Below, piece after piece: positions 10,301 to 20,128 of a stretch of 64,000 bases of DNA. The stretch lies in contig CAMPDV010000116.1 of NCBI GenBank assembly GCA_946699065.1, positions 1 to 64,000 on the forward strand, written 5' to 3'. The notes beneath the pieces were generated by a model that was given only the letters and a program-made list of their open reading frames with translations, did no database searches and was not told where the DNA came from. A program made the position numbers and the translations under genes. How positions within the stretch are numbered: the first letter of the stretch is position 1; each line of letters begins with the position of its first letter. The DNA comes from Loxodes magnus (taxonomy: Eukaryota > Ciliophora > Karyorelictea > Loxodida > Loxodidae).

Positions 10301-13300
10301 TCCCGATACGATGAACTCTGAATCACTGGATATAGCCACAGATGATACATAACTAGTGTGACCACTCATGGTCTTACAGGTACCTGTCTTGACGTTCCAT
10401 AGTCTCACCGTCTTATCATGACTTCCCGATACGATGAACTCTGAATCACTGGATATAGCCACAGCATAAACAGAACTAGTTTGACAACTCATGGTCTTAC
10501 AGGTACCTGTCTTGACGTCCCATAGTCTCACCGTCTTATCATGACTTCCCGATACGATGAACTCTGAATCACTGGATATAGCCACAGCAGATACATAACT
10601 AGTGTGACCACTCGTGGTCTTACAGGTACCTGTCTTGACGTCCCATAGTCTCACCGTATAATCATAACTTGCCGATACGATGAACTCTGAATCACTGGAT
10701 ATAGCCACAGCAGATACATAACTAGTGTGACCACTCATGGTCTTACAGGTACCTGTCTTGACGTCCCATAGTCTCACCGTCTTATCATCACTTCCCGATA
10801 CGATGAACTCTGAATCACTGGATATAGCCACAGATGATACATAACTAGTGTGACCACTCATGGTCTTACAGGTACCTGTCTTGACGTCCCATAGTCTCAC
10901 CGTATAATCATAACTTGCCGATACGATGAACTCTGAATCACTGGATATAGCCACAGCAGATACATAACTAGTGTGACCACTCATGGTCTTACAGGTACCT
11001 GTCTTGACGTCCCATAGTCTCACCGTCTTATCATGACTTCCCGATACGATGAACTCTGAATCACTGGATATAGCCACAGCATATACATAACTAGTGTGAC
11101 CACTCATGGTCTTACAGGTACCTGTCTTGACGTTCCATAGTCTCACCGTCTTATCATGACTTCCCGATACGATGAACTCTGAATCACTGGATATAGCCAC
11201 AGCATAAACAGAACTAGTGTGACCACTCATGGTCTTACAGGTACCTGTCTTGACGTCCCATAGTCTCACCGTCTTATCATGACTTCCCGATACGATGAAC
11301 TCTGAATCACTGGATATAGCCACAGCATATACATAACTAGTGTGACCACTCATGGTCTTACAGGTACCTGTCTTGACGTTCCATAGTCTCACCGTCTTAT
11401 CATGACTTCCCGATACGATGAACTCTGAATCACTGGATATAGCCACAGCATAAACAGAACTAGTTTGACAACTCATGGTCTTACAGGTACCTGTCTTGAC
11501 GTTCCATAGTCTCACCGTCTTATCATCACTTGCCGATACGATGAACTCTGAATCACTGGATATAGCCACAGCAGATACATAACTAGTGTGACCACTCGTG
11601 GTCTTACAGGTACCTGTCTTGACGTCCCATAGTCTCACCGTCTTATCATCACTTGCCGATACGATGAACTCTGAATCACTGGATATAGCCACAGCATATA
11701 CATAACTAGTGTGACCACTCATGGTCTTACAGGTACCTGTCTTGACGTTCCATAGTCTCACCGTCTTATCATCACTTCCCGATACGATGAACTCTGAATC
11801 ACTGGATATAGCCACAGCATATACATAACTAGTGTGACCACTCATGGTCTTACAGGTACCTGTCTTGACGTTCCATAGTCTCACCGTCTTATCATCACTT
11901 CCCGATACGATGAACTCTGAATCACTGGATATAGCCACAGCATATACATAACTAGTGTGACCACTCATGGTCTTACAGGTACCTGTCTTGACGTTCCATA
12001 GTCTCACCGTCTTATCATCACTTCCCGATACGATGAACTCTGAATCACTGGATATAGCCACAGCATAAACAGAACTAGTTTGACAACTCATGGTCTTACA
12101 GGTACCTGTCTTGACGTCCCATAGTCTCACCGTCTTATCATCACTTGCCGATACGATGAACTCTGAATCACTGGATATAGCCAAAGATAATACATAACTA
12201 GTGTGACCACTCATGGTCTTACAGGTACCTGTCTTGACGTCCCATAGTCTCACCGTCTTATCATGACTTCCCGATACGATGAACTCTGAATCACTGGATA
12301 TAGCCACAGATGATACATAACTAGTGTGACCACTCATGGTCTTACAGGTACCTGTCTTGACGTTCCATAGTCTCACCGTCTTATCATGACTTCCAGATAC
12401 GATGAACTCTGAATCACTGGATATAGCCACAGATGATACATAACTAGTGTGACCACTCATGGTCTTACAGGTACCTGTCTTGACGTCCCATAGTCTCACC
12501 GTCTTATCATCACTTCCCGATACGATGCACTCTGAATCACTGGATATAGCCACAGCATATACATAACTAGTGTGACCACTCATGGTCTTACAGGTACCTG
12601 TCTTGACGTTCCATAGTCTCACCGTCTTATCATCACTTCCCGATACGATGAACTCTGAATCACTGGATATAGCCACAGCATAAACAGAACTAGTTTGACA
12701 ACTCATGGTCTTACAGGTACCTGTCTTGACGTCCCATAGTCTCACCGTCTTATCATCACTTCCCGATACGATGAACTCTGAATCACTGGATATAGCCACA
12801 GCATATACATAACTAGTGTGACCACTCATGGTCTTACAGGTACCTGTCTTGACGTCCCATAGTCTCACCGTCTTATCATGACTTCCCGATACGATGAACT
12901 CTGAATCACTGGATATAGCCACAGCATATACATAACTAGTGTGACCACTCATGGTCTTACAGGTACCTGTCTTGACGTTCCATAGTCTCACCGTCTTATC
13001 ATGACTTCCCGATACGATGAACTCTGAATCACTGGATATAGCCACAGATGATACATAACTAGTTTGACAACTCATGGTCTTACAGGTACCTGTCTTGACG
13101 TCCCATAGTCTCACTGTCTTATCATCACTTCCCGATACGATGAACTCTGAATCACTGGATATAGCCACAGATGATACATAACTAGTGTGACCAATCATGG
13201 TCTTACAGGTACCTGTCTTGACGTCCCATAGTCTCACCGTCTCATCATCACTTCCCGATACGATGAACTCTGAATCACTGGATATAGCCACAGATGATAC

Positions 13301-15451
13301 ATAACTAGTTTGACAACTCATGGTCTTACAGGTACCTGTCTTGACGTCCCATAGTCTCACTGTCTTATCATCACTTCCCGATACGATGAACTCTGAATCA
13401 CTGGATATAGCCACAGCATATACATAACTAGTGTGACCACTCATTGTCTTACAGGTACCTGTCTTGACGTCCCATAGTCTCACCGTCTCATCATCACTTC
13501 CCGATACGATGAACTCTGAATCACTGGATATAGCCACAGCATAAACAGAACTAGTTTGACAACTCATGGTCTTACAGGTACCTGTCTTGACGTTCCATAG
13601 TCTCACCGTCTTATCATCACTTCCCGATACGATGAACTCTGAATCACTGGATATAGCCACAGCATATACATAACTAGTGTGACCACTCATGGTCTTACAG
13701 GTACCTGTCTTGACGTTCCATAGTCTCACCGTCTTATCATGACTTCCCGATACGATGAACTCTGAATCACTGGATATAGCCACAGCAGATACATAACTAG
13801 TGTGACCACTCGTGGTCTTACAGGTAACTGTCTTGACGTCCCATAGTCTCACCGTCTTATCATGACTTCCCGATACGATGAACTCTGAATCACTGGATAT
13901 AGCCACAGATGATACATAACTAGTGTGACCACTCATGGTCTTACAGGTACCTGTCTTGACGTCCCATAGTCTCACCGTCTTATCATGACTTCCCGATACG
14001 ATGAACTCTGAATCACTGGATATAGCCACAGATGATACATAACTAGTGTGACCACTCATGGTCTTACAGGTACCTGTCTTGACGTCCCATAGTCTCACCG
14101 TCTTATCATCACTTCCCGATACGATGAACTCTGAATCACTGGATATAGCCACAGATGATACATAACTAGTGTGACCAATCATGGTCTTACAGGTACCTGT
14201 CTTGACGTCCCATAGTCTCACCGTCTCATCATCACTTCCCGATACGATGAACTCTGAATCACTGGATATAGCCACAGATGATACATAACTAGTTTGACAA
14301 CTCATGGTCTTACAGGTACCTGTCTTGACGTCCCATAGTCTCACTGTCTTATCATCACTTCCCGATACGATGAACTCTGAATCACTGGATATAGCCACAG
14401 CATATACATAACTAGTGTGACCACTCATGGTCTTACAGGTACCTGTCTTGACGTCCCATAGTCTCACCGTCTCATCATCACTTCCCGATACGATGAACTC
14501 TGAATCACTGGATATAGCCACAGCATAAACAGAACTAGTTTGACAACTCATGGTCTTACAGGTACCTGTCTTGACGTTCCATAGTCTCACCGTCTTATCA
14601 TCACTTCCCGATACGATGAACTCTGAATCACTGGATATAGCCACAGCATATACATAACTAGTGTGACCACTCATGGTCTTACAGGTACCTGTCTTGACGT
14701 TCCATAGTCTCACCGTCTTATCATGACTTCCAGATACGATGAACTCTGAATCACTGGATATAGCCACAGATGATACATAACTAGTGTGACCACTCATGGT
14801 CTTACAGGTACCTGTCTTGACGTCCCATAGTCTCACCGTCTTATCATCACTTCCCGATACGATGCACTCTGAATCACTGGATATAGCCACAGCATATACA
14901 TAACTAGTGTGACCACTCATGGTCTTACAGGTACCTGTCTTGACGTTCCATAGTCTCACCGTCTTATCATGACTTCCCGATACGATGAACTCTGAATCAC
15001 TGGATATAGCCACAGCAGATACATAACTAGTGTGACCACTCGTGGTCTTACAGGTAACTGTCTTGACGTCCCATAGTCTCACCGTCTTATCATGACTTCC
15101 CGATACGATGAACTCTGAATCACTGGATATAGCCACAGCATATACATAACTAGTGTGACCACTCATGGTCTTACAGGTACCTGTCTTGACGTCCCATAGT
15201 CTCACCGTCTTATCATGACTTCCCGATACGATGAACTCTGAATCACTGGATATAGCCACAGATGATACATAACTAGTGTGACCACTCATGGTCTTACAGG
15301 TACCTGTCTTGACGTCCCATAGTCTCACCGTCTTATCATCACTTCCCGATACGATGAACTCTGAATCACTGGATATAGCCACAGCATATACATAACTAGT
15401 GTGACCACTCATGGTCTTACAGGTACCTGTCTTGACGTCCCATAGTCTCAC
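7337..15451 (-). CDS. Longest open WD40 segment, 2704 aa (66 units)
   Basis: Sixty-six consecutive units (8.1 kb) without a stop or frameshift, bounded by TAG-27 at 7337 and 15455. Units mix V-Y-A, V-S-S, V-S-A and V-L-S-L at strand-b positions, H/D/Y at 25, K/E/Y at 27, and S-C-Q, S-G-H or I-G-H at the GH turn. It contains an eight-unit tandem duplication near 13.1-14.8 kb and rare F19-to-C units at 12521 and 14858. If translated it would give about nine seven-bladed rings. No start, ribosome-binding site or leader is visible; the first codon is GTG of Val29 inside a unit. The best candidate for retained coding constraint in the first half of the window. Confidence 0.55.
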   Translation of the reverse strand: MRLWDVKTGTCKTMSGHTSYVYAVAISSDSEFIVSGSDDKTVRLWDVKTGTCKTMSGHTSYVSSVAISSDSEFIVSGSHDKTVRLWDVKTGTCKTMSGHTSYVYAVAISSDSEFIVSGSHDKTVRLWDVKTVTCKTTSGHTSYVSAVAISSDSEFIVSGSHDKTVRLWNVKTGTCKTMSGHTSYVYAVAISSDSECIVSGSDDKTVRLWDVKTGTCKTMSGHTSYVSSVAISSDSEFIVSGSHDKTVRLWNVKTGTCKTMSGHTSYVYAVAISSDSEFIVSGSDDKTVRLWNVKTGTCKTMSCQTSSVYAVAISSDSEFIVSGSDDETVRLWDVKTGTCKTMSGHTSYVYAVAISSDSEFIVSGSDDKTVRLWDVKTGTCKTMSCQTSYVSSVAISSDSEFIVSGSDDETVRLWDVKTGTCKTMIGHTSYVSSVAISSDSEFIVSGSDDKTVRLWDVKTGTCKTMSGHTSYVSSVAISSDSEFIVSGSHDKTVRLWDVKTGTCKTMSGHTSYVSSVAISSDSEFIVSGSHDKTVRLWDVKTVTCKTTSGHTSYVSAVAISSDSEFIVSGSHDKTVRLWNVKTGTCKTMSGHTSYVYAVAISSDSEFIVSGSDDKTVRLWNVKTGTCKTMSCQTSSVYAVAISSDSEFIVSGSDDETVRLWDVKTGTCKTMSGHTSYVYAVAISSDSEFIVSGSDDKTVRLWDVKTGTCKTMSCQTSYVSSVAISSDSEFIVSGSDDETVRLWDVKTGTCKTMIGHTSYVSSVAISSDSEFIVSGSDDKTVRLWDVKTGTCKTMSCQTSYVSSVAISSDSEFIVSGSHDKTVRLWNVKTGTCKTMSGHTSYVYAVAISSDSEFIVSGSHDKTVRLWDVKTGTCKTMSGHTSYVYAVAISSDSEFIVSGSDDKTVRLWDVKTGTCKTMSCQTSSVYAVAISSDSEFIVSGSDDKTVRLWNVKTGTCKTMSGHTSYVYAVAISSDSECIVSGSDDKTVRLWDVKTGTCKTMSGHTSYVSSVAISSDSEFIVSGSHDKTVRLWNVKTGTCKTMSGHTSYVSSVAISSDSEFIVSGSHDKTVRLWDVKTGTCKTMSGHTSYVLSLAISSDSEFIVSASDDKTVRLWDVKTGTCKTMSCQTSSVYAVAISSDSEFIVSGSDDKTVRLWNVKTGTCKTMSGHTSYVYAVAISSDSEFIVSGSDDKTVRLWNVKTGTCKTMSGHTSYVYAVAISSDSEFIVSGSDDKTVRLWNVKTGTCKTMSGHTSYVYAVAISSDSEFIVSASDDKTVRLWDVKTGTCKTTSGHTSYVSAVAISSDSEFIVSASDDKTVRLWNVKTGTCKTMSCQTSSVYAVAISSDSEFIVSGSHDKTVRLWNVKTGTCKTMSGHTSYVYAVAISSDSEFIVSGSHDKTVRLWDVKTGTCKTMSGHTSSVYAVAISSDSEFIVSGSHDKTVRLWNVKTGTCKTMSGHTSYVYAVAISSDSEFIVSGSHDKTVRLWDVKTGTCKTMSGHTSYVSAVAISSDSEFIVSASYDYTVRLWDVKTGTCKTMSGHTSYVSSVAISSDSEFIVSGSDDKTVRLWDVKTGTCKTMSGHTSYVSAVAISSDSEFIVSASYDYTVRLWDVKTGTCKTTSGHTSYVSAVAISSDSEFIVSGSHDKTVRLWDVKTGTCKTMSCQTSSVYAVAISSDSEFIVSGSHDKTVRLWNVKTGTCKTMSGHTSYVSSVAISSDSEFIVSGSHDETVRLWDVKTGTCKTTSGHTSYVYAVAISSDSEFIVSGSHDKTVRLWDVKTGTCKTMSCQTSSVYAVAISSDSEFIVSGSHDKTVRLWNVKTGTCKTMSGHTSYVYAVAISSDSEFIVSGSDDKTVRLWNVKTGTCKTMSGHTSYVYAVAISSDSEFIVSASDDKTVRLWDVKTGTCKTTSGHTSYVSAVAISSDSEFIVSGSHDKTVRLWNVKTGTCKTMSGHTSYVLSLAISSDSEFIVSGSHDKTVRLWNVKTGTCKTMSGHTSYVYAVAISSDSEFIVSGSHDKTVRLWDVKTGTCKTMSCQTSSVYAVAISSDSEFIVSGSHDKTVRLWNVKTGTCKTMSGHTSYVYAVAISSDSEFIVSGSDDKTVRLWNVKTGTCKTMSGHTSYVYAVAISSDSEFIVSGSHDKTVRLWNVKTGTCKTMSGHTSYVYAVAISSDSEFIVSGSDDETVRLWDVKTGTCKTTSGHTSYVSAVAISSDSEFIVSGSHDKTVRLWDVKTGTCKTMSCQTSSVYAVAISSDSEFIVSGSHDKTVRLWNVKTGTCKTMSGHTSYVSSVAISSDSEFIVSGSHDETVRLWDVKTGTCKTTSGHTSYVYAVAISSDSEFIVSGSHDKTVRLWDVKTGTCKTMSCQTSSVYAVAISSDSEFIVSGSDDKTVRLWNVKTGTCKTMSGHTSYVYAVAISSDSEFIVSGSDDKTVRLWNVKTGTCKTMSGHTSYVYAVAISSDSEFIVSASDDKTVRLWDVKTGTCKTTSGHTSYVSAVAISSDSEFIVSASDDKTVRLWNVKTGTCKTMSGHTSYVYAVAISSDSEFIVSASDDKTVRLWDVKTGTCKTMSGHTDYVSSVAISSDSEFIVSGSDDKTVRLWDVKTGTCKTMSGHTSYVYAVAISSDSEFIVSGSHDKTVRLWDVKTGTCKTMSCQTSSVYAVAISSDSEFIVSGSHDKTVRLWNVKTGTCKTMSGHTSYVYAVAISSDSEFIVSGSND
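13100..14760 (-). repeat. Eight-unit (984-bp) tandem duplication
   Basis: The I-G-H marker at 13191 and 14175 and the Thr28 ACA codon marker at 13357 and 14341 are each 984 bp apart. The surrounding order (S-C-Q/V-S-S, D-E/I-G-H, V-S-S, D-K) is the same in both copies. Confidence 0.75.
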
Positions 15452-15454
15452 CGT

Positions 15455-17296
15455 CTAATCATAACTTCCCGATACGATGAACTCTGAATCACTGGATATA
15501 GCCACAGCATATACATAACTAGTGTGACCACTCATTGTCTTACAGGTACCTGTCTTGACGTCCCATAGTCTCACCGTCTTATCATCACTTCCCGATACGA
15601 TGAACTCTGAATCACTGGATATAGCCACAGCATATACATAACTAGTGTGACCACTCATGGTCTTACAGGTACCTTTCTTGACGTCCCATAGTCTCACCAT
15701 CTTATCATAACTTCCCGATACGATGAACTCTGAATCACTGGATATAGCCACAGCATATACATAACTAGTGTGACCACTCATGGTCTTACAGGTACCTGTC
15801 TTGACGTTCCATAGTCTCACCGTCTTATCATGACTTCCCGATACGATGAAATCTGAATCACTGGATATAGCCACAGCATAAACAGAACTAGTTTGACAAC
15901 TCATGGTCTTACAGGTACCTGTCTTGACGTTCCATAGTCTCACCGTCTTATCATCACTTCCCGATACGATGAACTCTGAATCACTGGATATAGCCACAGC
16001 ATATACATAACTAGTGTGACCACTCATGGTCTTACAGGTACCTGTCTTGACGTTCCATAGTCTCACCGTCTTATCATGACTTCCCGATACGATGAACTCT
16101 GAATCACTGGATATAGCCACAGCATATACATAACTAGTGTGACCACTCATGGTCTTACAGGTACCTGTCTTGACGTTCCATAGTCTCACCGTCTTATCAT
16201 GACTTCCCGATACGATGAACTCTGAATCACTGGATATAGCCACAGCATAAACAGAACTAGTTTGACAACTCATGGTCTTACAGGTACCTGTCTTGACGTT
16301 CCATAGTCTCACCGTCTTATCATGACTTCCCGATACGATGAACTCTGAATCACTGGATATAGCCACAGCATATACATAACTAGTGTGACCACTCATGGTC
16401 TTACAGGTACCTGTCTTGACGTTCCATAGTCTCACCGTCTTATCATCACTTCCCGATACGATGAACTCTGAATCACTGGATATAGCCACAGCATATACAT
16501 AACTAGTGTGACCACTCATGGTCTTACAGGTACCTGTCTTGACGTCCCATAGTCTCACCGTCTTATCATCACTTCCCGATACGATGAACTCTGAATCACT
16601 GGATATAGCCACAGCAGATACATAACTAGTGTGACCACTCGTGGTCTTACAGGTAACTGTCTTGACGTCCCATAGTCTCACCGTCTTATCATCACTTCCC
16701 GATACGATGAACTCTGAATCACTGGATATAGCCACAGCATATACATAACTAGTGTGACCACTCATGGTCTTACAGGTACCTGTCTTGACGTTCCATAGTC
16801 TCACCGTCTTATCATCACTTCCCGATACGATGAACTCTGAATCACTGGATATAGCCACAGCAGATACATAACTAGTGTGACCACTCGTGGTCTTACAGGT
16901 AACTGTCTTGACGTCCCATAGTCTCACCGTCTTATCATCACTTCCCGATACGATGAACTCTGAATCACTGGATATAGCCACAGCATATACATAACTAGTG
17001 TGACCACTCGTGGTCTTACAGGTAACTGTCTTGACGTCCCATAGTCTCACCGTCTTATCATGACTTCCCGATACGATGAACTCTGAATCACTGGATATAG
17101 CCACAGCATATACATAACTAGTGTGACCACTCATGGTCTTACAGGTACCTGTCTTGACGTCCCATAGTCTCACCGTCTTATCATCACTTCCCGATACGAT
17201 GAACTCTGAATCACTGGATATAGCCACAGCATATACATAACTAGTGTGACCACTCATGGTCTTACAGGTACCTGTCTTGACGTCCCATAGTCTCAC
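15455..17296 (-). CDS. WD40-repeat open segment, 613 aa (15 units)
   Basis: Bounded by S-Y-D-TAG units at 15455 and 17300. Units with Gly37-to-Val (K-T-V-T-C) are concentrated here, each followed by T-T-S-G-H. One unit near 15700 has K-M-V in place of K-T-V and another near 15850 has D18 in place of E18. Confidence 0.45.
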   Translation of the reverse strand: MRLWDVKTGTCKTMSGHTSYVYAVAISSDSEFIVSGSDDKTVRLWDVKTGTCKTMSGHTSYVYAVAISSDSEFIVSGSHDKTVRLWDVKTVTCKTTSGHTSYVYAVAISSDSEFIVSGSDDKTVRLWDVKTVTCKTTSGHTSYVSAVAISSDSEFIVSGSDDKTVRLWNVKTGTCKTMSGHTSYVYAVAISSDSEFIVSGSDDKTVRLWDVKTVTCKTTSGHTSYVSAVAISSDSEFIVSGSDDKTVRLWDVKTGTCKTMSGHTSYVYAVAISSDSEFIVSGSDDKTVRLWNVKTGTCKTMSGHTSYVYAVAISSDSEFIVSGSHDKTVRLWNVKTGTCKTMSCQTSSVYAVAISSDSEFIVSGSHDKTVRLWNVKTGTCKTMSGHTSYVYAVAISSDSEFIVSGSHDKTVRLWNVKTGTCKTMSGHTSYVYAVAISSDSEFIVSGSDDKTVRLWNVKTGTCKTMSCQTSSVYAVAISSDSDFIVSGSHDKTVRLWNVKTGTCKTMSGHTSYVYAVAISSDSEFIVSGSYDKMVRLWDVKKGTCKTMSGHTSYVYAVAISSDSEFIVSGSDDKTVRLWDVKTGTCKTMSGHTSYVYAVAISSDSEFIVSGSYD

Positions 17297-17299
17297 CGT

Positions 17300-18772
17300 C
17301 TAATCATAACTTCCCGATACGATGAACTCTGAATCACTGGATATAGCCACAGCATATACATAACTAGTGTGACCACTCATGGTCTTACAGGTACCTGTCT
17401 TGACGTTCCATAGTCTCACCGTCTTATCATCACTTCCCGATACGATGAACTCTGAATCACTGGATATAGCCACAGCATATACATAACTAGTGTGACCACT
17501 CATGGTCTTACAGGTACCTGTCTTGACGTCCCATAGTCTCACCGTCTTATCATGACTTCCCGATACGATGAACTCTGAATCACTGGATATAGCCACAGAT
17601 GATACATAACTAGTGTGACCACTCATGGTCTTACAGGTACCTGTCTTGACGTCCCATAGTCTCACCGTCTTATCATCACTTCCCGATACGATGAACTCTG
17701 AATCACTGGATATAGCCACAGCATATACATAACTAGTGTGACCAGTCATGGTCTTACAGGTACCTGTCTTGACGTCCCATAGTCTCACCGTCTTATCATC
17801 ACTTCCCGATACGATGAACTCTGAATCACTGGATATAGCCACAGCATATACATAACTAGTGTGACCACTCATGGTCTTACAGGTACCTGTCTTGACGTTC
17901 CATAGTCTCACCGTCTTATCATCACTTCCCGATACGATGAACTCTGAATCACTGGATATAGCCACAGCATAAACAGAACTAGTTTGACAACTCATGGTCT
18001 TACAGGTACCTGTCTTGACGTTCCATAGTCTCACCGTCTTATCATGACTTCCCGATACGATGAACTCTGAATCACTGGATATAGCCACAGCATATACATA
18101 ACTAGTGTGACCACTCATGGTCTTACAGGTACCTGTCTTGACGTTCCATAGTCTCACCGTCTTATCATCACTTCCCGATACGATGAACTCTGAATCACTG
18201 GATATAGCCACAGCATATACATAACTAGTGTGACCACTCATGGTCTTACAGGTACCTGTCTTGACGTCCCATAGTCTCACCGTCTTATCATGACTTCCCG
18301 ATACGATGAACTCTGAATCACTGGATATAGCCACAGCAGATACATAACTAGTGTGACCACTCGTGGTCTTACAGGTAACTGTCTTGACGTCCCATAGTCT
18401 CACCGTCTTATCATCACTTCCCGATACGATGAACTCTGAATCACTGGATATAGCCACAGCAGATACATAACTAGTGTGACCACTCGTGGTCTTACAGGTA
18501 ACTGTCTTGACGTCCCATAGTCTCACCGTCTTATCATGACTTCCCGATACGATGAACTCTGAATCACTGGATATAGCCACAGCATATACATAACTAGTGT
18601 GACCACTCATGGTCTTACAGGTACCTGTCTTGACGTCCCATAGTCTCACCGTCTTATCATCACTTCCCGATACGATGAACTCTGAATCACTGGATATAGC
18701 CACAGCATATACATAACTAGTGTGACCACTCATGGTCTTACAGGTACCTGTCTTGACGTCCCATAGTCTCAC
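17300..18772 (-). CDS. WD40-repeat open segment, 490 aa (12 units)
   Basis: Exactly one copy of a 12-unit (1476-bp) spacing between S-Y-D-TAG units at 17300 and 18776. Its downstream five units are repeated in the next segment, including a lone M-T-G-H at 17741 matched at 19217. Its upstream units match those of 15455-17296, again 1476 bp apart. Confidence 0.45.
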   Translation of the reverse strand: MRLWDVKTGTCKTMSGHTSYVYAVAISSDSEFIVSGSDDKTVRLWDVKTGTCKTMSGHTSYVYAVAISSDSEFIVSGSHDKTVRLWDVKTVTCKTTSGHTSYVSAVAISSDSEFIVSGSDDKTVRLWDVKTVTCKTTSGHTSYVSAVAISSDSEFIVSGSHDKTVRLWDVKTGTCKTMSGHTSYVYAVAISSDSEFIVSGSDDKTVRLWNVKTGTCKTMSGHTSYVYAVAISSDSEFIVSGSHDKTVRLWNVKTGTCKTMSCQTSSVYAVAISSDSEFIVSGSDDKTVRLWNVKTGTCKTMSGHTSYVYAVAISSDSEFIVSGSDDKTVRLWDVKTGTCKTMTGHTSYVYAVAISSDSEFIVSGSDDKTVRLWDVKTGTCKTMSGHTSYVSSVAISSDSEFIVSGSHDKTVRLWDVKTGTCKTMSGHTSYVYAVAISSDSEFIVSGSDDKTVRLWNVKTGTCKTMSGHTSYVYAVAISSDSEFIVSGSYD

Positions 18773-18775
18773 CGT

Positions 18776-19387
18776 CTAATCATAACTTCCCGATACGATG
18801 AACTCTGAATCACTGGATATAGCCACAGCATATACATAACTAGTGTGACCACTCATGGTCTTACAGGTACCTGTCTTGACGTTCCATAGTCTCACCGTCT
18901 TATCATCACTTCCCGATACGATGAACTCTGAATCACTGGATATAGCCACAGCATATACATAACTAGTGTGACCACTCATGGTCTTACAGGTACCTGTCTT
19001 GACGTCCCATAGTCTCACCGTCTTATCATGACTTCCCGATACGATGAACTCTGAATCACTGGATATAGCCACAGATGATACATAACTAGTGTGACCACTC
19101 ATGGTCTTACAGGTACCTGTCTTGACGTCCCATAGTCTCACCGTCTTATCATCACTTCCCGATACGATGAACTCTGAATCACTGGATATAGCCACAGCAT
19201 ATACATAACTAGTGTGACCAGTCATGGTCTTACAGGTACCTGTCTTGACGTCCCATAGTCTCACCGTCTTATCATCACTTCCCGATACGATGAACTCTGA
19301 ATCACTGGATATAGCCACAGCATATACATAACTAGTGTGACCACTCATGGTCTTACAGGTACCTGTCTTGACGTCCCATAGTCTCAC
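18776..19387 (-). CDS. WD40-repeat open segment, 203 aa (5 units)
   Basis: Second copy of the five units that end the segment at 17300, differing at residue 33 of the first unit. It starts just after an S-A-D-TAG unit at 19391. Confidence 0.4.
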   Translation of the reverse strand: MRLWDVKTGTCKTMSGHTSYVYAVAISSDSEFIVSGSDDKTVRLWDVKTGTCKTMTGHTSYVYAVAISSDSEFIVSGSDDKTVRLWDVKTGTCKTMSGHTSYVSSVAISSDSEFIVSGSHDKTVRLWDVKTGTCKTMSGHTSYVYAVAISSDSEFIVSGSDDKTVRLWNVKTGTCKTMSGHTSYVYAVAISSDSEFIVSGSYD

Positions 19388-19390
19388 CGT

Positions 19391-19756
19391 CTAATCTGCA
19401 CTTCCCGATACGATGAACTCTGAATCACTGGATATAGCCACAGCAGATACAACACTAGTGTGACCAGTCATGGTCTTACAGGTACCTGTCTTGACGTCCC
19501 ATAGTCTCACCGTCTTATCATTACTTGCCGATACGATGAACTCTGAATCACTGGATATAGCCACAGATGATACATAACTAGTGTGACCACTCATGGTCTT
19601 ACAGGTACCTGTCTTGACGTCCCATAGTCTCACCGTCTTATCATCACTTCCCGATACGATGAACTCTGAATCACTGGATATAGCCACAGATGATACATAA
19701 CTAGTGTGACCACTCATGGTCTTACAGGTACCTGTCTTGACGTCCCATAGTCTCAC
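19391..19756 (-). CDS. WD40-repeat open segment, 121 aa (3 units)
   Basis: Three units between the only two S-A-D-TAG units seen, at 19391 and 19760. It contains the first T-S-V-V-S-A unit (about 19447), marking the edge of the zone where that variant is common. Confidence 0.35.
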   Translation of the reverse strand: MRLWDVKTGTCKTMSGHTSYVSSVAISSDSEFIVSGSDDKTVRLWDVKTGTCKTMSGHTSYVSSVAISSDSEFIVSASNDKTVRLWDVKTGTCKTMTGHTSVVSAVAISSDSEFIVSGSAD

Positions 19757-19759
19757 CGT

Positions 19760-20002
19760 CTAATCTGCACTTCCCGATACGATGAACTCTGAATCACTGG
19801 AAATAGCCACAGCATATACATAACTAGTGTGACCACTCATGGTCTTACAGGTACCTGTCTTGACGTCCCATAGTCTCACCGTCTTATCATGACTTCCCGA
19901 TACGATGAACTCTGAATCACTGGATATAGCCACAGCATATACATAACTAGTGTGACCACTCATGGTCTTACAGGTACCTGTCTTGACGTCCCATAGTCTC
20001 AC
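19760..20002 (-). CDS. Two-unit WD40 open segment, 80 aa
   Basis: Two units between TAG at 19760 and TAG at 20006. The following unit (20006-20131) is enclosed by TAG at both ends, so three stops fall within 370 bp. This is the densest cluster of stops outside the indel patches. Confidence 0.3.
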   Translation of the reverse strand: MRLWDVKTGTCKTMSGHTSYVYAVAISSDSEFIVSGSHDKTVRLWDVKTGTCKTMSGHTSYVYAVAISSDSEFIVSGSAD

Positions 20003-20128
20003 CGTCTAATCATTACTTCCCGATACGATGAACTCTGAATCACTGGATATAGCCACAGATGATACATAACTAGTGTGACCACTCATGGTCTTACAGGTAC
20101 CTGTCTTGACGTCCCATAGTCTCACCGT

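Larger units (their letters stand above)
16900..19387 (-). repeat. Twelve-unit (1476-bp) tandem duplication carrying a TAG unit
   Basis: S-Y-D-TAG at 17300 and 18776 and the single M-T-G-H at 17741 and 19217 are 1476 bp apart. Matching unit order runs about four units above and five below each stop. Confidence 0.75.
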
